This document shows positions 1 through 7,091 of a stretch of DNA of 32,507 nucleotides, one piece after another. Location: positions 1-32,507 of the forward strand of contig JAEDKS010000003.1 in the NCBI GenBank assembly GCA_016295665.1, read 5' to 3'. Within the stretch, counting starts at the first letter, position 1. Each line of letters begins with the position of its first letter. This DNA is from Clostridia bacterium. GTDB lineage: Bacteria; Bacillota; Clostridia; Christensenellales; Aristaeellaceae. The position numbers and the translations under genes are program-made. The notes beneath the pieces were generated by a model. That model saw only the letters and a list, made by a program, of their open reading frames with translations, was not told where the DNA came from and made no database searches.

Positions 1-195
1 CACGCCCTCCGGATCGCTCCGGGTCAGCGTCCGGGACATCATGTTGTAGCAGTCCTCCTCCAGCGGCAGCACAGCGCTTGTGAACACCGCCGCCTGCGGC
101 GAGGGGGCGCGCCGGGTCAGCAGCACCGCCGCGCCCGCGGCAAGGAGCACCACCAGCACCGCCAGCGCCACCCACCAACTCTTTTTCTTCAGCAT
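1..195 (-). CDS. N-terminal part of an unknown membrane-anchored or exported protein (partial)
   Basis: Only the first 65 codons lie in the window; the gene runs off the left edge. The ATG at 195 is preceded on the minus strand by GGGGAGG with a 7-nt spacer, a strong ribosome site. The visible protein starts MLKKKSWW, continues with about 22 Ala/Val/Leu residues (roughly residues 7-28), then TRRAPSPQ and a soluble stretch ending at the edge. A short basic start followed by a hydrophobic core fits a signal anchor or uncleaved signal peptide; there is no lipobox Cys. The rest of the protein would lie outside the cell if this reading is right. It follows the APH-family kinase on the same strand by about 100 nt with no terminator between, so the two may be co-transcribed. 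I do not recognise the family from this fragment. Confidence 0.72.
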   Translation of the reverse strand, partial: MLKKKSWWVALAVLVVLLAAGAAVLLTRRAPSPQAAVFTSAVLPLEEDCYNMMSRTLTRSDPEGV

Positions 196-299
196 GTGAT
201 AACCTCCCCGGTACCCGGCTTTCCCCCGGTACCGCAGGATGATTTCGCGCTCCGGGGCCCACATCCTGCCTTCTCATGCAATTCTAATGTGGTATGCCG

Positions 300-1256
300 T
301 CAGCGCGTGCGATCCAGCTCCTCCCGGGAGGAGAGCATCAGCGGCCTGACCCAGCGGTACTGGCTGTCGTCCGGGTACTGCCGGAAGCTGCCCTCGGTCA
401 TCATGGTCAGGTACAGGAACACGTCGTACCACAGGATGCGCCGCATCTCCTCCCGGGAGAAGGCGGTCTGCCCGTAGCCCTCCAGGAAGGCGGAGGTGCG
501 GTTGTGGCGGCGGAAGCGGTCGTCCATGAACGGCTCACCCCACATGGCCCGCTCCCAGTCGATGAGCCCGGTGATCACGCCATCCTGCACGAAGATGTTC
601 CCCTCCCACAGGTCCCAGTGCACCAGACGCGGCACCGTCACCTCCCGGAAGCAGTCCGCGTCCCGCTCCAGCGCGGCGCGGAAGTCGTCGTAGGGGTAGC
701 ACAGATCCACCGATTTCTCCTCGGCGTCCAGCAGCACGTTGTCCATCAGGGCGCGGAAGAAGTCCAGAAGCGTGTCATACCGCGCCTGACCGCCCAGCAG
801 CCCGAAGCGCTCCCCGGTCAGGCTGCCGACGCGCCGCTCCATGCGCCCCAGCGCCCGGTGCAGCGCCTCCCGGGTGGCTTCCGGCAGGCTGTCCCGCTGA
901 CTGAACATGCTTGCCCCCGGCAGCGCCTCCATGAAGAAGTACGCCCCGGAGCAGCGGGTGCGGCTGAAGTCGTGGGCATAGACGGCGGGCACGGGCACAT
1001 CGCCCAGCCCCCGCACCCTTTCCAGCGCATCGACCTCCGCCCGCATCATGCCCTCCTCGTTGCGCAGCAGCCCCTGCCCGTCCGCCGCGGCGATCTTCAG
1101 CACGGTGCGGGTGCCGTCCGTCAGCTCCAGCAGGTAGGCGGCGTTGCACAGCCCCTCGGTCAGCTCCCGGATGGAGACGACGCCGCGCCCCGGGAAGGCG
1201 GCCTCCGCCATGCGGCGCAGGGTGCCCTCCGATTGGTGATTCTTCGTGATGCCCAT
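300..1256 (-). CDS. APH-superfamily small-molecule kinase
   Basis: This 318-residue protein has the eukaryotic-like kinase fold of the aminoglycoside/choline/fructosamine phosphotransferase superfamily. The catalytic-loop motif HWDLWEGN (HxDxxxxN) is at about residues 212-219 and the metal-binding IDWE, equivalent to DFG, is at about 231-234. The nucleotide-binding N-lobe holds an ATP-lysine candidate in TVLKIAAADG. It should transfer the gamma-phosphate of ATP to a hydroxyl of a small metabolite in the cytosol; the substrate cannot be read from sequence. I chose the ATG at 1256 because GGAGG (1266-1270) lies 9 nt upstream. An in-frame ATG at 1265 would abut that GGAGG directly. It is transcribed away from egsA from its own promoter and may be co-transcribed with the partial gene at the left edge. 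Homology to resistance enzymes alone does not make it a resistance gene. Confidence 0.85.
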   Translation of the reverse strand: MGITKNHQSEGTLRRMAEAAFPGRGVVSIRELTEGLCNAAYLLELTDGTRTVLKIAAADGQGLLRNEEGMMRAEVDALERVRGLGDVPVPAVYAHDFSRTRCSGAYFFMEALPGASMFSQRDSLPEATREALHRALGRMERRVGSLTGERFGLLGGQARYDTLLDFFRALMDNVLLDAEEKSVDLCYPYDDFRAALERDADCFREVTVPRLVHWDLWEGNIFVQDGVITGLIDWERAMWGEPFMDDRFRRHNRTSAFLEGYGQTAFSREEMRRILWYDVFLYLTMMTEGSFRQYPDDSQYRWVRPLMLSSREELDRTR

Positions 1257-1292
1257 GATGCTCATCCTCCGTTTAGTCCTGGTGCTGTCATG

Positions 1293-1321
1293 ATGATAGC
1301 AGATACGACGGGCGTCGTCAA
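1293..1321 (-). promoter_or_regulatory. Sigma-A-type promoter for the APH-family kinase
   Basis: Read on the minus strand, TTGACG (1316-1321) and TATCAT (1293-1298) are separated by 17 nt. The predicted start of transcription is about 25-30 nt before the kinase start codon. The spacer contains the inverted repeat listed at 1305-1318. Confidence 0.65.
1305..1318. promoter_or_regulatory. Inverted repeat ACGACG-gg-CGTCGT, possible operator
   Basis: Two perfect 6-bp arms flank a 2-bp centre. The site lies within the spacer and the -35 edge of the minus-strand promoter and about 14 bp from the -35 of the divergent egsA promoter. A repressor bound here could affect both directions. No regulator gene is visible nearby. 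That it is an operator is inference. Confidence 0.4.
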
Positions 1322-1332
1322 TGGATTTTGCG

Positions 1333-1361
1333 TTGACTTCATCGGGCGGGCGTGCTATCAT
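1333..1361 (+). promoter_or_regulatory. Sigma-A-type promoter for egsA
   Basis: TTGACT (1333-1338) and TATCAT (1356-1361) with a 17-nt spacer. It lies about 50 nt upstream of the chosen egsA start codon. Its -10 hexamer is identical to that of the divergent kinase promoter. Confidence 0.68.
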
Positions 1362-1410
1362 GTTGGCGCGGCGGGAAGCCGGGAAACGAGCGCATACGGA
1401 GGAGAACGCC

Positions 1411-2772
1411 ATGGAGAAGCATCTGAGCGAAATGTCGCTGGAGGAGATTCTGCGCGGGGAGGGCATCGCCTGCGCCTGCGGCAAGACCCACACCTGCGGG
1501 CTGCGGTACCTGAAGGTGGGCCGGGGCGTGCTGGAAAAGCTGCCGGAGGGCATGGCGATGATCGGCGTGAAGCGCCCCCTGGTGGTCATGGACATGAACA
1601 CCCGCCGGGCCGCCGGCGAGGCGGTGGAGCGGGTGCTGCGGGCGGCGGGCATCGCGTACCGCACCTTCGTGTTCCCCTTCCCGGGCCGCATCGAGCCCGA
1701 CGAGCGGGCGGTGGGCAGCCTGACCATGGCGATGGACCCCGGGCGCGATGTGCTGCTGGCGGTGGGCAGCGGTGTCATCAACGACTGCTGCAAGGTGGCG
1801 GCCCACGCGGCGGGAAAGCCGAGCATGGTGGTCTGCACCGCGCCGAGCATGGACGGCTACGCCTCCAACTCCTCCTCCATGATCCAGAACCGGGTGAAGG
1901 TGAGCCTGTACAACGCCTGCCCGCAGGTCATCATCGCGGACACGGCGATTCTGGCGACGGCCCCGGACATCATGCTCCAGGCGGGACTGGGGGACATGCT
2001 GGCGAAGTACGTGTCGGTGTGCGAGTGGCGCATCAGCCATCTGGTGTACGGCGACCCCTACTGCGAGGAGATCGCCGGACTGGTGCGGGCGAGCCTGCGG
2101 CGCGTCGTGCAGCACGCGGACGGCCTGATGCGCCGGGAGGACGAGGCGCTGTGCGCGGTGACGGAGGGGCTGATCCTCTCCGGCGTGGCGATGGCCTTCG
2201 CGCAGATCAGCCGCCCCGCCAGCGGGCTGGAGCACTACTTCAGCCACCTGTGGGAGATGCAGAGCCTGCAGCGGGGCACCCCGGGCGATCTGCACGGCAT
2301 TCAGGTGGGCGTGGGCACCCTGCTGACGCTGTGGATTTACGAGAACGTGCTGAACCAGGAGGCGCCGGACGTGGAAAAAGCCCGCCGGGCCATGGCGGAC
2401 TTCTCCGGGGAAGCGTGGCGGGCGCGGGTCGAGCGCATCTTCGGGCCCATCGCGCCGGAGCTGCTGGCGCTGGAGGAGCGCGCCGGCAAGAATGACCCCG
2501 GTCGCCACGCGTCACGCCTTCAGATCATCGAGGCGCACTGGCAGGACATCCGCGCCATCATCCGCGAGGAGCTGCCGCCCCGGGATGAGATCGCGGCCCT
2601 GATGCGCCGGGCGGGCATGCCCATGACCCCCGCCGACCTGCACCTGTCCCCGGAGGACGTGCGGGATGCCCTGCTGGGCAGCCGCGACATCCGGGACAAG
2701 TACCTGACCAGCAGCCTGCTGTGGGACCTGGGCCTGCTGGAGGAGACGGCGGAAAGGATCATGGCGCTGTAA
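1411..2772 (+). CDS. egsA: sn-glycerol-1-phosphate dehydrogenase (EgsA/AraM family)
   Basis: This 453-residue protein belongs to the iron-type alcohol dehydrogenase / glycerol-1-phosphate dehydrogenase family, which reduces dihydroxyacetone phosphate to sn-glycerol 1-phosphate with NAD(P)H in the cytosol. Seen: the dinucleotide-binding AVGSGVINDCCK near residue 118, TAPSMDGYAS near 147-156 whose Asp is the expected metal ligand, LEHYFSHLWEM near 274-284, and LHGIQVGVGTLL near 295-306; the last two supply the metal-binding His residues. The start has the family-typical CACGKTHTC segment, and the tail of about 60 residues beyond the catalytic region fits longer clostridial members (Bacillus AraM is about 394 residues). 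The ATG at 1411 has GGAGGAG at 1398-1404. An upstream in-frame start would lie within or upstream of the promoter. It is divergent from the kinase and convergent with the next gene, with a 6-nt gap. Confidence 0.88.
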   Translation: MEKHLSEMSLEEILRGEGIACACGKTHTCGLRYLKVGRGVLEKLPEGMAMIGVKRPLVVMDMNTRRAAGEAVERVLRAAGIAYRTFVFPFPGRIEPDERAVGSLTMAMDPGRDVLLAVGSGVINDCCKVAAHAAGKPSMVVCTAPSMDGYASNSSSMIQNRVKVSLYNACPQVIIADTAILATAPDIMLQAGLGDMLAKYVSVCEWRISHLVYGDPYCEEIAGLVRASLRRVVQHADGLMRREDEALCAVTEGLILSGVAMAFAQISRPASGLEHYFSHLWEMQSLQRGTPGDLHGIQVGVGTLLTLWIYENVLNQEAPDVEKARRAMADFSGEAWRARVERIFGPIAPELLALEERAGKNDPGRHASRLQIIEAHWQDIRAIIREELPPRDEIAALMRRAGMPMTPADLHLSPEDVRDALLGSRDIRDKYLTSSLLWDLGLLEETAERIMAL

Positions 2773-2778
2773 GGGCGC

Positions 2779-3417
2779 TCAGCTCTCGGCGTTCTCCAGC
2801 CAGGCGAGCAGCGCCTCCTCGGTGTCGAAGCCGAGCCCGGCGCGGAGCAGCGCCTGGGTGTCATCCGGGAAGTCACCCACGGGGATGCCCAGCTCCCGCC
2901 GCAGGGACAGCGCGTCCCCGTAGGTGTTCTGCCACACGCAGAGCAGCCCGCCCTCGTCGGGCATGAGCACCAGATGCTCCGGGCAGTACATGTCCAGCGT
3001 CCGCTCCATGGCGACCTCGTCGGAGGCGAAGGTGGTCACGCGCCACAGGTCGTACCAGCCCTCCAGCTCCGTGCGGGTCTTGCCCGCCAGCTCCTGGGGC
3101 AGGGCCTCCCGGCGGGTGATCTCGTGTCCGCAGGGGGCGAATACCATGTGCTGCAGCAGCACGCAGTCCCGCTGCAGGGTGATGCTGTTGCCTGCGTCGG
3201 CCTCGGCGGCGGGGGAGATGTCCCCGGCGGTGGGCGCGGGGGTCAGCGCCACCACCAGCAGCAGCGCCAGCGCGCACAGCCCGCCGATGCCTGCCAGAAG
3301 CTGCCGGCGCTCCACCTGCGCCCGGCCCTTCGGCTTGATTTTGACCCGCATGGGCGGCTTCTCCGCGCCCCCTGCGCGGCGCCTGTCGGGCTCACGGAAC
3401 CAGTTGCGCATACTCAT
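2779..3417 (-). CDS. Membrane-anchored protein resembling the BofC C-terminal domain
   Basis: 212 residues. A basic cytoplasmic start (residues 1-38) is followed by one hydrophobic segment at about 39-59 (LLAGIGGLCALALLLVVALTP) and an outside domain. The outside part has CGHEITRREALP, then GWYDLWRVTTFASDEVAMER, MYCPEHLVL, LLCVWQNTYGD, and a Leu/Glu-rich tail ending LLAWLENAES. This order (CGH, a W-containing region, CPxH, a short strand pair, a tail) recalls clostridial proteins carrying the BofC C-terminal domain. BofC in Bacillus restrains the SpoIVB protease during sporulation. The match is from memory of the family pattern, so the role is tentative. Four Cys residues fall in the presumed external domain. 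The ATG at 3417 has AAGGAAAGGAAG about 9 nt upstream; GTG 3423 and ATG 3411 are alternatives. It ends 6 nt from the end of egsA, tail to tail. Confidence 0.6.
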   Translation of the reverse strand: MSMRNWFREPDRRRAGGAEKPPMRVKIKPKGRAQVERRQLLAGIGGLCALALLLVVALTPAPTAGDISPAAEADAGNSITLQRDCVLLQHMVFAPCGHEITRREALPQELAGKTRTELEGWYDLWRVTTFASDEVAMERTLDMYCPEHLVLMPDEGGLLCVWQNTYGDALSLRRELGIPVGDFPDDTQALLRAGLGFDTEEALLAWLENAES

Positions 3418-3491
3418 GGGCACACACTTCCTTTCCTTCAGGCAGAGTGTGGCCCGAAGCGGAGAAAACCATGCACAGAGAGGCGGAAAAA

Positions 3492-4130
3492 ATGTACAAG
3501 GCGGTTATTTTCGATCTGGACGGCACCCTGACCAACACCCTCGACGACATCGCGGACGCCATGAACCGCGCCCTGCGCCTGAACGGGCTGCCGGAGTACC
3601 CGGTGGACGCCTACCGCTACCTGGTGGGCAACGGCGCCCGGAAGCTGGCGGAGCGGGCGGTGGGGGCGCGTCAGGAGCTGCAGGCGCAGGTGCTCTCGGA
3701 GTACCAGCACTACTACGAGCGCCACACCCGGGTCAAAACCCGGCCCTACGACGGCATCCCGGCGCTGCTTGCCGCGCTGCAGGCGCGGGGGCTGCGGCTG
3801 TGCGTGCTGAGCAACAAGCCCCACGCGGACACGGTGAACGTGGTGCGCTTCTTCTTCCCGGAGGTGGACTGGGCGGTCATCCGGGGCCAGCAGGAGGGCG
3901 TGCCGGTGAAGCCCGACCCGGCGGGCGCCAGAGCGATTCTGGACGAGCTGGGGGTGAAGGCGGAGGAATGCCTGTACCTGGGCGACACCTCCGTGGACAT
4001 GGAGACGGCCTGCCGCGCCGGGATGTTCCCGGTGGGGGTGCTGTGGGGCTTCCGGGAGGAGAGGGAGCTGCTGGACAGCGGCGCGAGGCTGCTGCTGCGG
4101 GAGCCCCTGGCGCTGCTGGACGTTCTGTGA
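3492..4130 (+). CDS. HAD-superfamily phosphatase, phosphoglycolate phosphatase-like
   Basis: 212 residues with all four HAD motifs: FDLDGTLTN at the start (nucleophile and acid-base Asp), LSNKPH near residue 107 (motif II Ser), the Lys of VPVKPDP near 138, and YLGDTSVDMETA near 160 (motif IV Asp pair). The helical cap between motifs I and II is the type-1 cap of the Gph/PgmB branch. It should hydrolyse a small phosphomonoester such as 2-phosphoglycolate, but the substrate is not fixed by sequence. The start ATG at 3492 aligns with the family start (MYKAVIFDLDGT) and has GAGAGG 8 nt upstream. An ATG at 3471 with GGAG 6 nt upstream would add seven residues and is a fair alternative. It is divergent from the BofC-like gene and ends in a strong hairpin. 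Confidence 0.85.
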   Translation: MYKAVIFDLDGTLTNTLDDIADAMNRALRLNGLPEYPVDAYRYLVGNGARKLAERAVGARQELQAQVLSEYQHYYERHTRVKTRPYDGIPALLAALQARGLRLCVLSNKPHADTVNVVRFFFPEVDWAVIRGQQEGVPVKPDPAGARAILDELGVKAEECLYLGDTSVDMETACRAGMFPVGVLWGFREERELLDSGARLLLREPLALLDVL

Positions 4131-4166
4131 GGAAAACCGCTGCCCTGTGCGGGGCGGCGGTTTTCC
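4131..4166 (+). terminator. Hairpin terminator after the HAD phosphatase
   Basis: It begins immediately after the TGA. Outer arms GGAAAACCGC (4131-4140) and GCGGTTTTCC (4157-4166) pair perfectly, a T-G wobble follows, then GCCC (4142-4145) pairs with GGGC (4152-4155) around a 6-nt loop. The T run is inside the right arm rather than after it, so efficiency is uncertain. Confidence 0.65.
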
Positions 4167-4211
4167 TGCGCCGGGCGGAAGAAACATTTCCGGGAAGCGG
4201 GGCCTGTGCTC

Positions 4212-4240
4212 TTGCGTTTCCTTCATGAAAACGGTATAAT
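4212..4240 (+). promoter_or_regulatory. Sigma-A-type promoter for the priA-rpe operon
   Basis: TTGCGT (4212-4217), a 17-nt spacer and a consensus TATAAT (4235-4240), about 57 nt before the priA start. No other convincing promoter was seen between here and rpe, so the nine-gene run may depend mainly on it. Confidence 0.75.
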
Positions 4241-4297
4241 GAACAATGGCTTACTGTCACTTGAGGGCCGCGGAGACGGAAGGGGAGGTGAGGCGGC

Positions 4298-6535
4298 ATG
4301 TACGCGCAGGTCATTGTGGACATCGTGCACGAGAACGTGGCGCACACCTTTACCTACGCGGTGCCGGAGGGCATGGCGCTCTCGGTGGGTCAGCGGGTGG
4401 AGGTGCCCTTTGGCTTCCGGAGCAAGGAGGGCGTGGTCATCGCGCTGGATGAGCGCTGCGACCTGCCCCCGGAGAAGGTGCGCCCCGTGACCGCGCCGCT
4501 GGAGGACTACCCGGCGATTCTGCCCTGCCTGATCGACCTGGCCCGGCAGATGGCGGAGGAATCCCACTGCCCGCTGGCGGAGACCCTGCGGCTGATGCTC
4601 CCGGCGGAGATGCGGGGCGGGCGGGTGCAGGTGAAGCAGCAGCCCGTGTGCCGTCTGGCGATCCCCACCGGGCAGGTGGAGGAGGCCATGGGGCAGCTGG
4701 GCCGCAGCCAGAAGAAGCGCATGCTGCTGCAGCTGCTGCGGGACGGCGAGAAGCACCCGGTGGGCGAGATGCGCCTGGTGGTGCGGGAGCCGCTGGAGCC
4801 CCTGCGGCAGCTGGCGGAGGCGGGGCTGATCCGCCTGTGGCAGGAGGAGGTGCTGCGCCAGCCCGGCGGCAGCGACCCCGTGGAGCCCGTGGAGGATCCG
4901 CCGCTGACCCCCTCCCAGCGGGAGGTGCTGGAGGTCATGGCGCCCTCCCTCCAGCGGGGCGAGGGCCGCTTCCTGCTCCACGGCGTGACGGGCAGCGGCA
5001 AGACCGAGGTGTTCATCCGCCTGGTGCGCAGCACGCTGGAGATGGGCCGCAGCGCCATGATCCTCGTGCCGGAGATCGCCCTGACCCCGCAGATGGTGCG
5101 CTGGTTCCGGGCGCGGTTCGGCGCGGTGGCAGCGGTGATCCACTCCCGGCTGTCCGCAGGGGAGCGCTTCGATGAGTGGCGCCGCATCCGCCGGGGCGAT
5201 GCCCGGGTGGTCATCGGCGCCCGGTCGGCGGTGTTCGCGCCGGCGGAGCGGCTGGGGCTGATCGTGGTGGACGAGGAGCACGAGACCACCTACCTGAGCG
5301 ACCGCCACCCCCGCTACGACGCCCGGGACGTGGCTGCCTGGCGGTGCGAGCGGGAGGGCGCCACGCTGCTGCTGGCCTCCGCGACGCCCAGCATCCTGTC
5401 CTTCGCCCGGGCGCGGCGCGGGGACTACACGCTGCTGGAGATGCCCCACCGGGTGCTGAACCGCCCCCTGCCGGAGGTGGAGGTGGTCGATATGCGCCGG
5501 GAGCTGGAGCAGGGCAACCGCTCCGTGTTCTCCGGCGCGCTGATGGCGCGGCTGCGGGACTGCGTGGCGCAGGGGCAGCAGGCCATGCTGCTCATGAACC
5601 GGCGGGGCTACCATTCCTTCGTCAGCTGCCGCAGCTGCGGGCACGTCATGAAGTGCCCCAACTGCGACGTGGCCCTGACCTACCATCTGGCGGGCGGGGA
5701 CGGCAAGCTGCACTGCCACTACTGCGGTCACGCGGAGCCCACCCCCGAGACCTGTCCCAAGTGCGCCAGCCGCTACATCCGCTTCTTCGGCGCGGGCACC
5801 CAGAAGGTGGAGGAGGAGCTGAAGAAGCTGTTCCCCGGGGAGACGGTGGTGCGCATGGACAACGACACCACCTCCGGCAAGGACGGGCACGCCCGGCTGC
5901 TGGATCAGTTCCGCTCCGGGCAGGCGCGGCTGCTGGTGGGCACGCAGATGATCGCCAAGGGGCTGGACTTTCCCCGGGTGACGCTGGTGGGCGTGGTGGC
6001 GGCGGACATGACGCTGAACCTGCCCGACTACCGCGCCCGGGAGCGCACGTTCCAGCTGCTGACCCAGGTGGCGGGCCGGGCGGGCCGGGGCGAGCTGCCG
6101 GGGCATGTGGTCATCCAGACCTACAAGCCGGAGGACGAGACGATCCTCGCCGCCGCCGCCCAGGACTACCGCAGCTTCTTTGAGCAGGAGTTCGCCCGGC
6201 GCCGCAGCGGGCTGTACCCGCCCTTCACGGTGCTGGCGCGGCTGCTGGTGGAGTCCGACTCGCCGCTGGCGGCGCAGCAGCACGCCCGGGCGCTGCACGA
6301 GCGGTGTCAGGCGCTGCTGGCGGCGCACCCCGCGTGGAAGAAGCGAACGCTGATGATGCGGCTGGATCAGCCCTCCGTCGCCATGCTCCGGGGCAAGACC
6401 CGGTGGCATGTGATGTTCAAGCTGCTGGTGCATCCCGAGACCGAGGCGTTCGCCGCCGCCCTTTCGGAGTTGGCCCGGGAGGCGGCACCCCGGGTGGAGA
6501 CCTGGTTTGAGTACAACCCGACCACCATGATGTGA
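4298..6535 (+). CDS. priA: Primosomal replication restart helicase PriA
   Basis: 745 residues, normal for PriA, a 3'-to-5' superfamily 2 helicase that reloads the replisome at stalled forks. Seen in order: the 3'-DNA-binding N-terminal domain (VIVDIVHENVAHTFTYAVP), Walker A HGVTGSGKTEVF near 228-239, Walker B VVDEEHETTY near 321-330, the paired zinc-binding clusters with CRSCGHVMKCPNCD and CHYCGH/CPKCAS at about 444-495, and GTQMIAKGLDFPRVTLVGVV plus QVAGRAGRGE of the helicase C-lobe. Eight Cys are present for two zinc ions. The ATG at 4298 has GGAGG at 4284-4288, 9 nt upstream. It is the first gene of the long operon, 40 nt before def. Confidence 0.97.
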   Translation: MYAQVIVDIVHENVAHTFTYAVPEGMALSVGQRVEVPFGFRSKEGVVIALDERCDLPPEKVRPVTAPLEDYPAILPCLIDLARQMAEESHCPLAETLRLMLPAEMRGGRVQVKQQPVCRLAIPTGQVEEAMGQLGRSQKKRMLLQLLRDGEKHPVGEMRLVVREPLEPLRQLAEAGLIRLWQEEVLRQPGGSDPVEPVEDPPLTPSQREVLEVMAPSLQRGEGRFLLHGVTGSGKTEVFIRLVRSTLEMGRSAMILVPEIALTPQMVRWFRARFGAVAAVIHSRLSAGERFDEWRRIRRGDARVVIGARSAVFAPAERLGLIVVDEEHETTYLSDRHPRYDARDVAAWRCEREGATLLLASATPSILSFARARRGDYTLLEMPHRVLNRPLPEVEVVDMRRELEQGNRSVFSGALMARLRDCVAQGQQAMLLMNRRGYHSFVSCRSCGHVMKCPNCDVALTYHLAGGDGKLHCHYCGHAEPTPETCPKCASRYIRFFGAGTQKVEEELKKLFPGETVVRMDNDTTSGKDGHARLLDQFRSGQARLLVGTQMIAKGLDFPRVTLVGVVAADMTLNLPDYRARERTFQLLTQVAGRAGRGELPGHVVIQTYKPEDETILAAAAQDYRSFFEQEFARRRSGLYPPFTVLARLLVESDSPLAAQQHARALHERCQALLAAHPAWKKRTLMMRLDQPSVAMLRGKTRWHVMFKLLVHPETEAFAAALSELAREAAPRVETWFEYNPTTMM

Positions 6536-6575
6536 CGCGTGGGGCCGGATATCGCGTGAGAAGGAGCAGGATACA

Positions 6576-7091
6576 ATGGCAATTCGGAAGATTGTGAAGC
6601 TGGGCGACGATGCCCTGCGCAAGGTCTGCAAGAAGCAGGAGAAGTTTGATCTGCGCCTGAACGTGCTGCTGCACGACATGGCGGACACCATGTACAAGGC
6701 CGAGGGCGTGGGCCTGGCGGCGCCGCAGGTGGGCATTCTGCGGCGGGTGGTGGTCATCGACGTGGGCGACGGGCTGGTGGAGCTGGTGAACCCGGAGATC
6801 ATCGAGCGCTCCGAGGAGATCCAGTGCGGCCGGGAGGGCTGCCTGAGCCTGCCGGGCCGTCAGGGCGTGGTTACCCGGCCCATGCGCGTGAAGGTGCGCG
6901 CCCAGGATCGCAGGGGCGTCCCCTTCGAGATGGAGGCCGAGGGCTTCTTTGCCCGCGCCGTGTGCCATGAGCTGGATCATCTGGACGGCACGCTGTACAT
7001 CGACGTGATGGAACGCGAGCTGTCCGAGGAGGAGATCGAGGGCCACATCCCCGAGGACGACGTGGAAGGCGAGGAGGACGACGAGCGTTGA
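6576..7091 (+). CDS. def: Peptide deformylase
   Basis: 171 residues. It removes the formyl group from the N-terminal Met of nascent proteins at the ribosome exit, using a ferrous or similar metal ion. All three signature motifs are present: GVGLAAPQVG near residues 45-54, EGCLSLPG near 88-95 whose Cys binds the metal, and CHELDHLDG near 129-137 with both metal-binding His and the catalytic Glu. The tail is unusually acidic (GHIPEDDVEGEEDDER). The ATG at 6576 has AAGGAG at 6561-6566, 9 nt upstream. It overlaps fmt by 4 nt, so formylation and deformylation enzymes are coupled, as in many bacteria. Confidence 0.97.
   Translation: MAIRKIVKLGDDALRKVCKKQEKFDLRLNVLLHDMADTMYKAEGVGLAAPQVGILRRVVVIDVGDGLVELVNPEIIERSEEIQCGREGCLSLPGRQGVVTRPMRVKVRAQDRRGVPFEMEAEGFFARAVCHELDHLDGTLYIDVMERELSEEEIEGHIPEDDVEGEEDDER

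Noticed and set aside
196..299. GGTACC-containing inverted repeat between the left-edge gene and the kinase as a terminator
   Set aside because: The stem is short and mismatched and there is no T run in either direction.
300..1256. Calling the kinase an aminoglycoside-resistance gene
   Set aside because: The family motifs are shared by many metabolic kinases; there is no mobile element or resistance context.
294..2495. Long plus-strand open frame of over 700 codons across the kinase and egsA region
   Set aside because: Composition is Gly/Ala/Arg/His-rich with no domain, and it runs antisense to the kinase and out of frame with egsA. High GC removes stop codons.
4223..6802. Minus-strand open frame of about 860 codons opposite priA
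   Set aside because: It is the antisense of a full PriA; His/Gln/Leu-rich nonsense composition with no motif.
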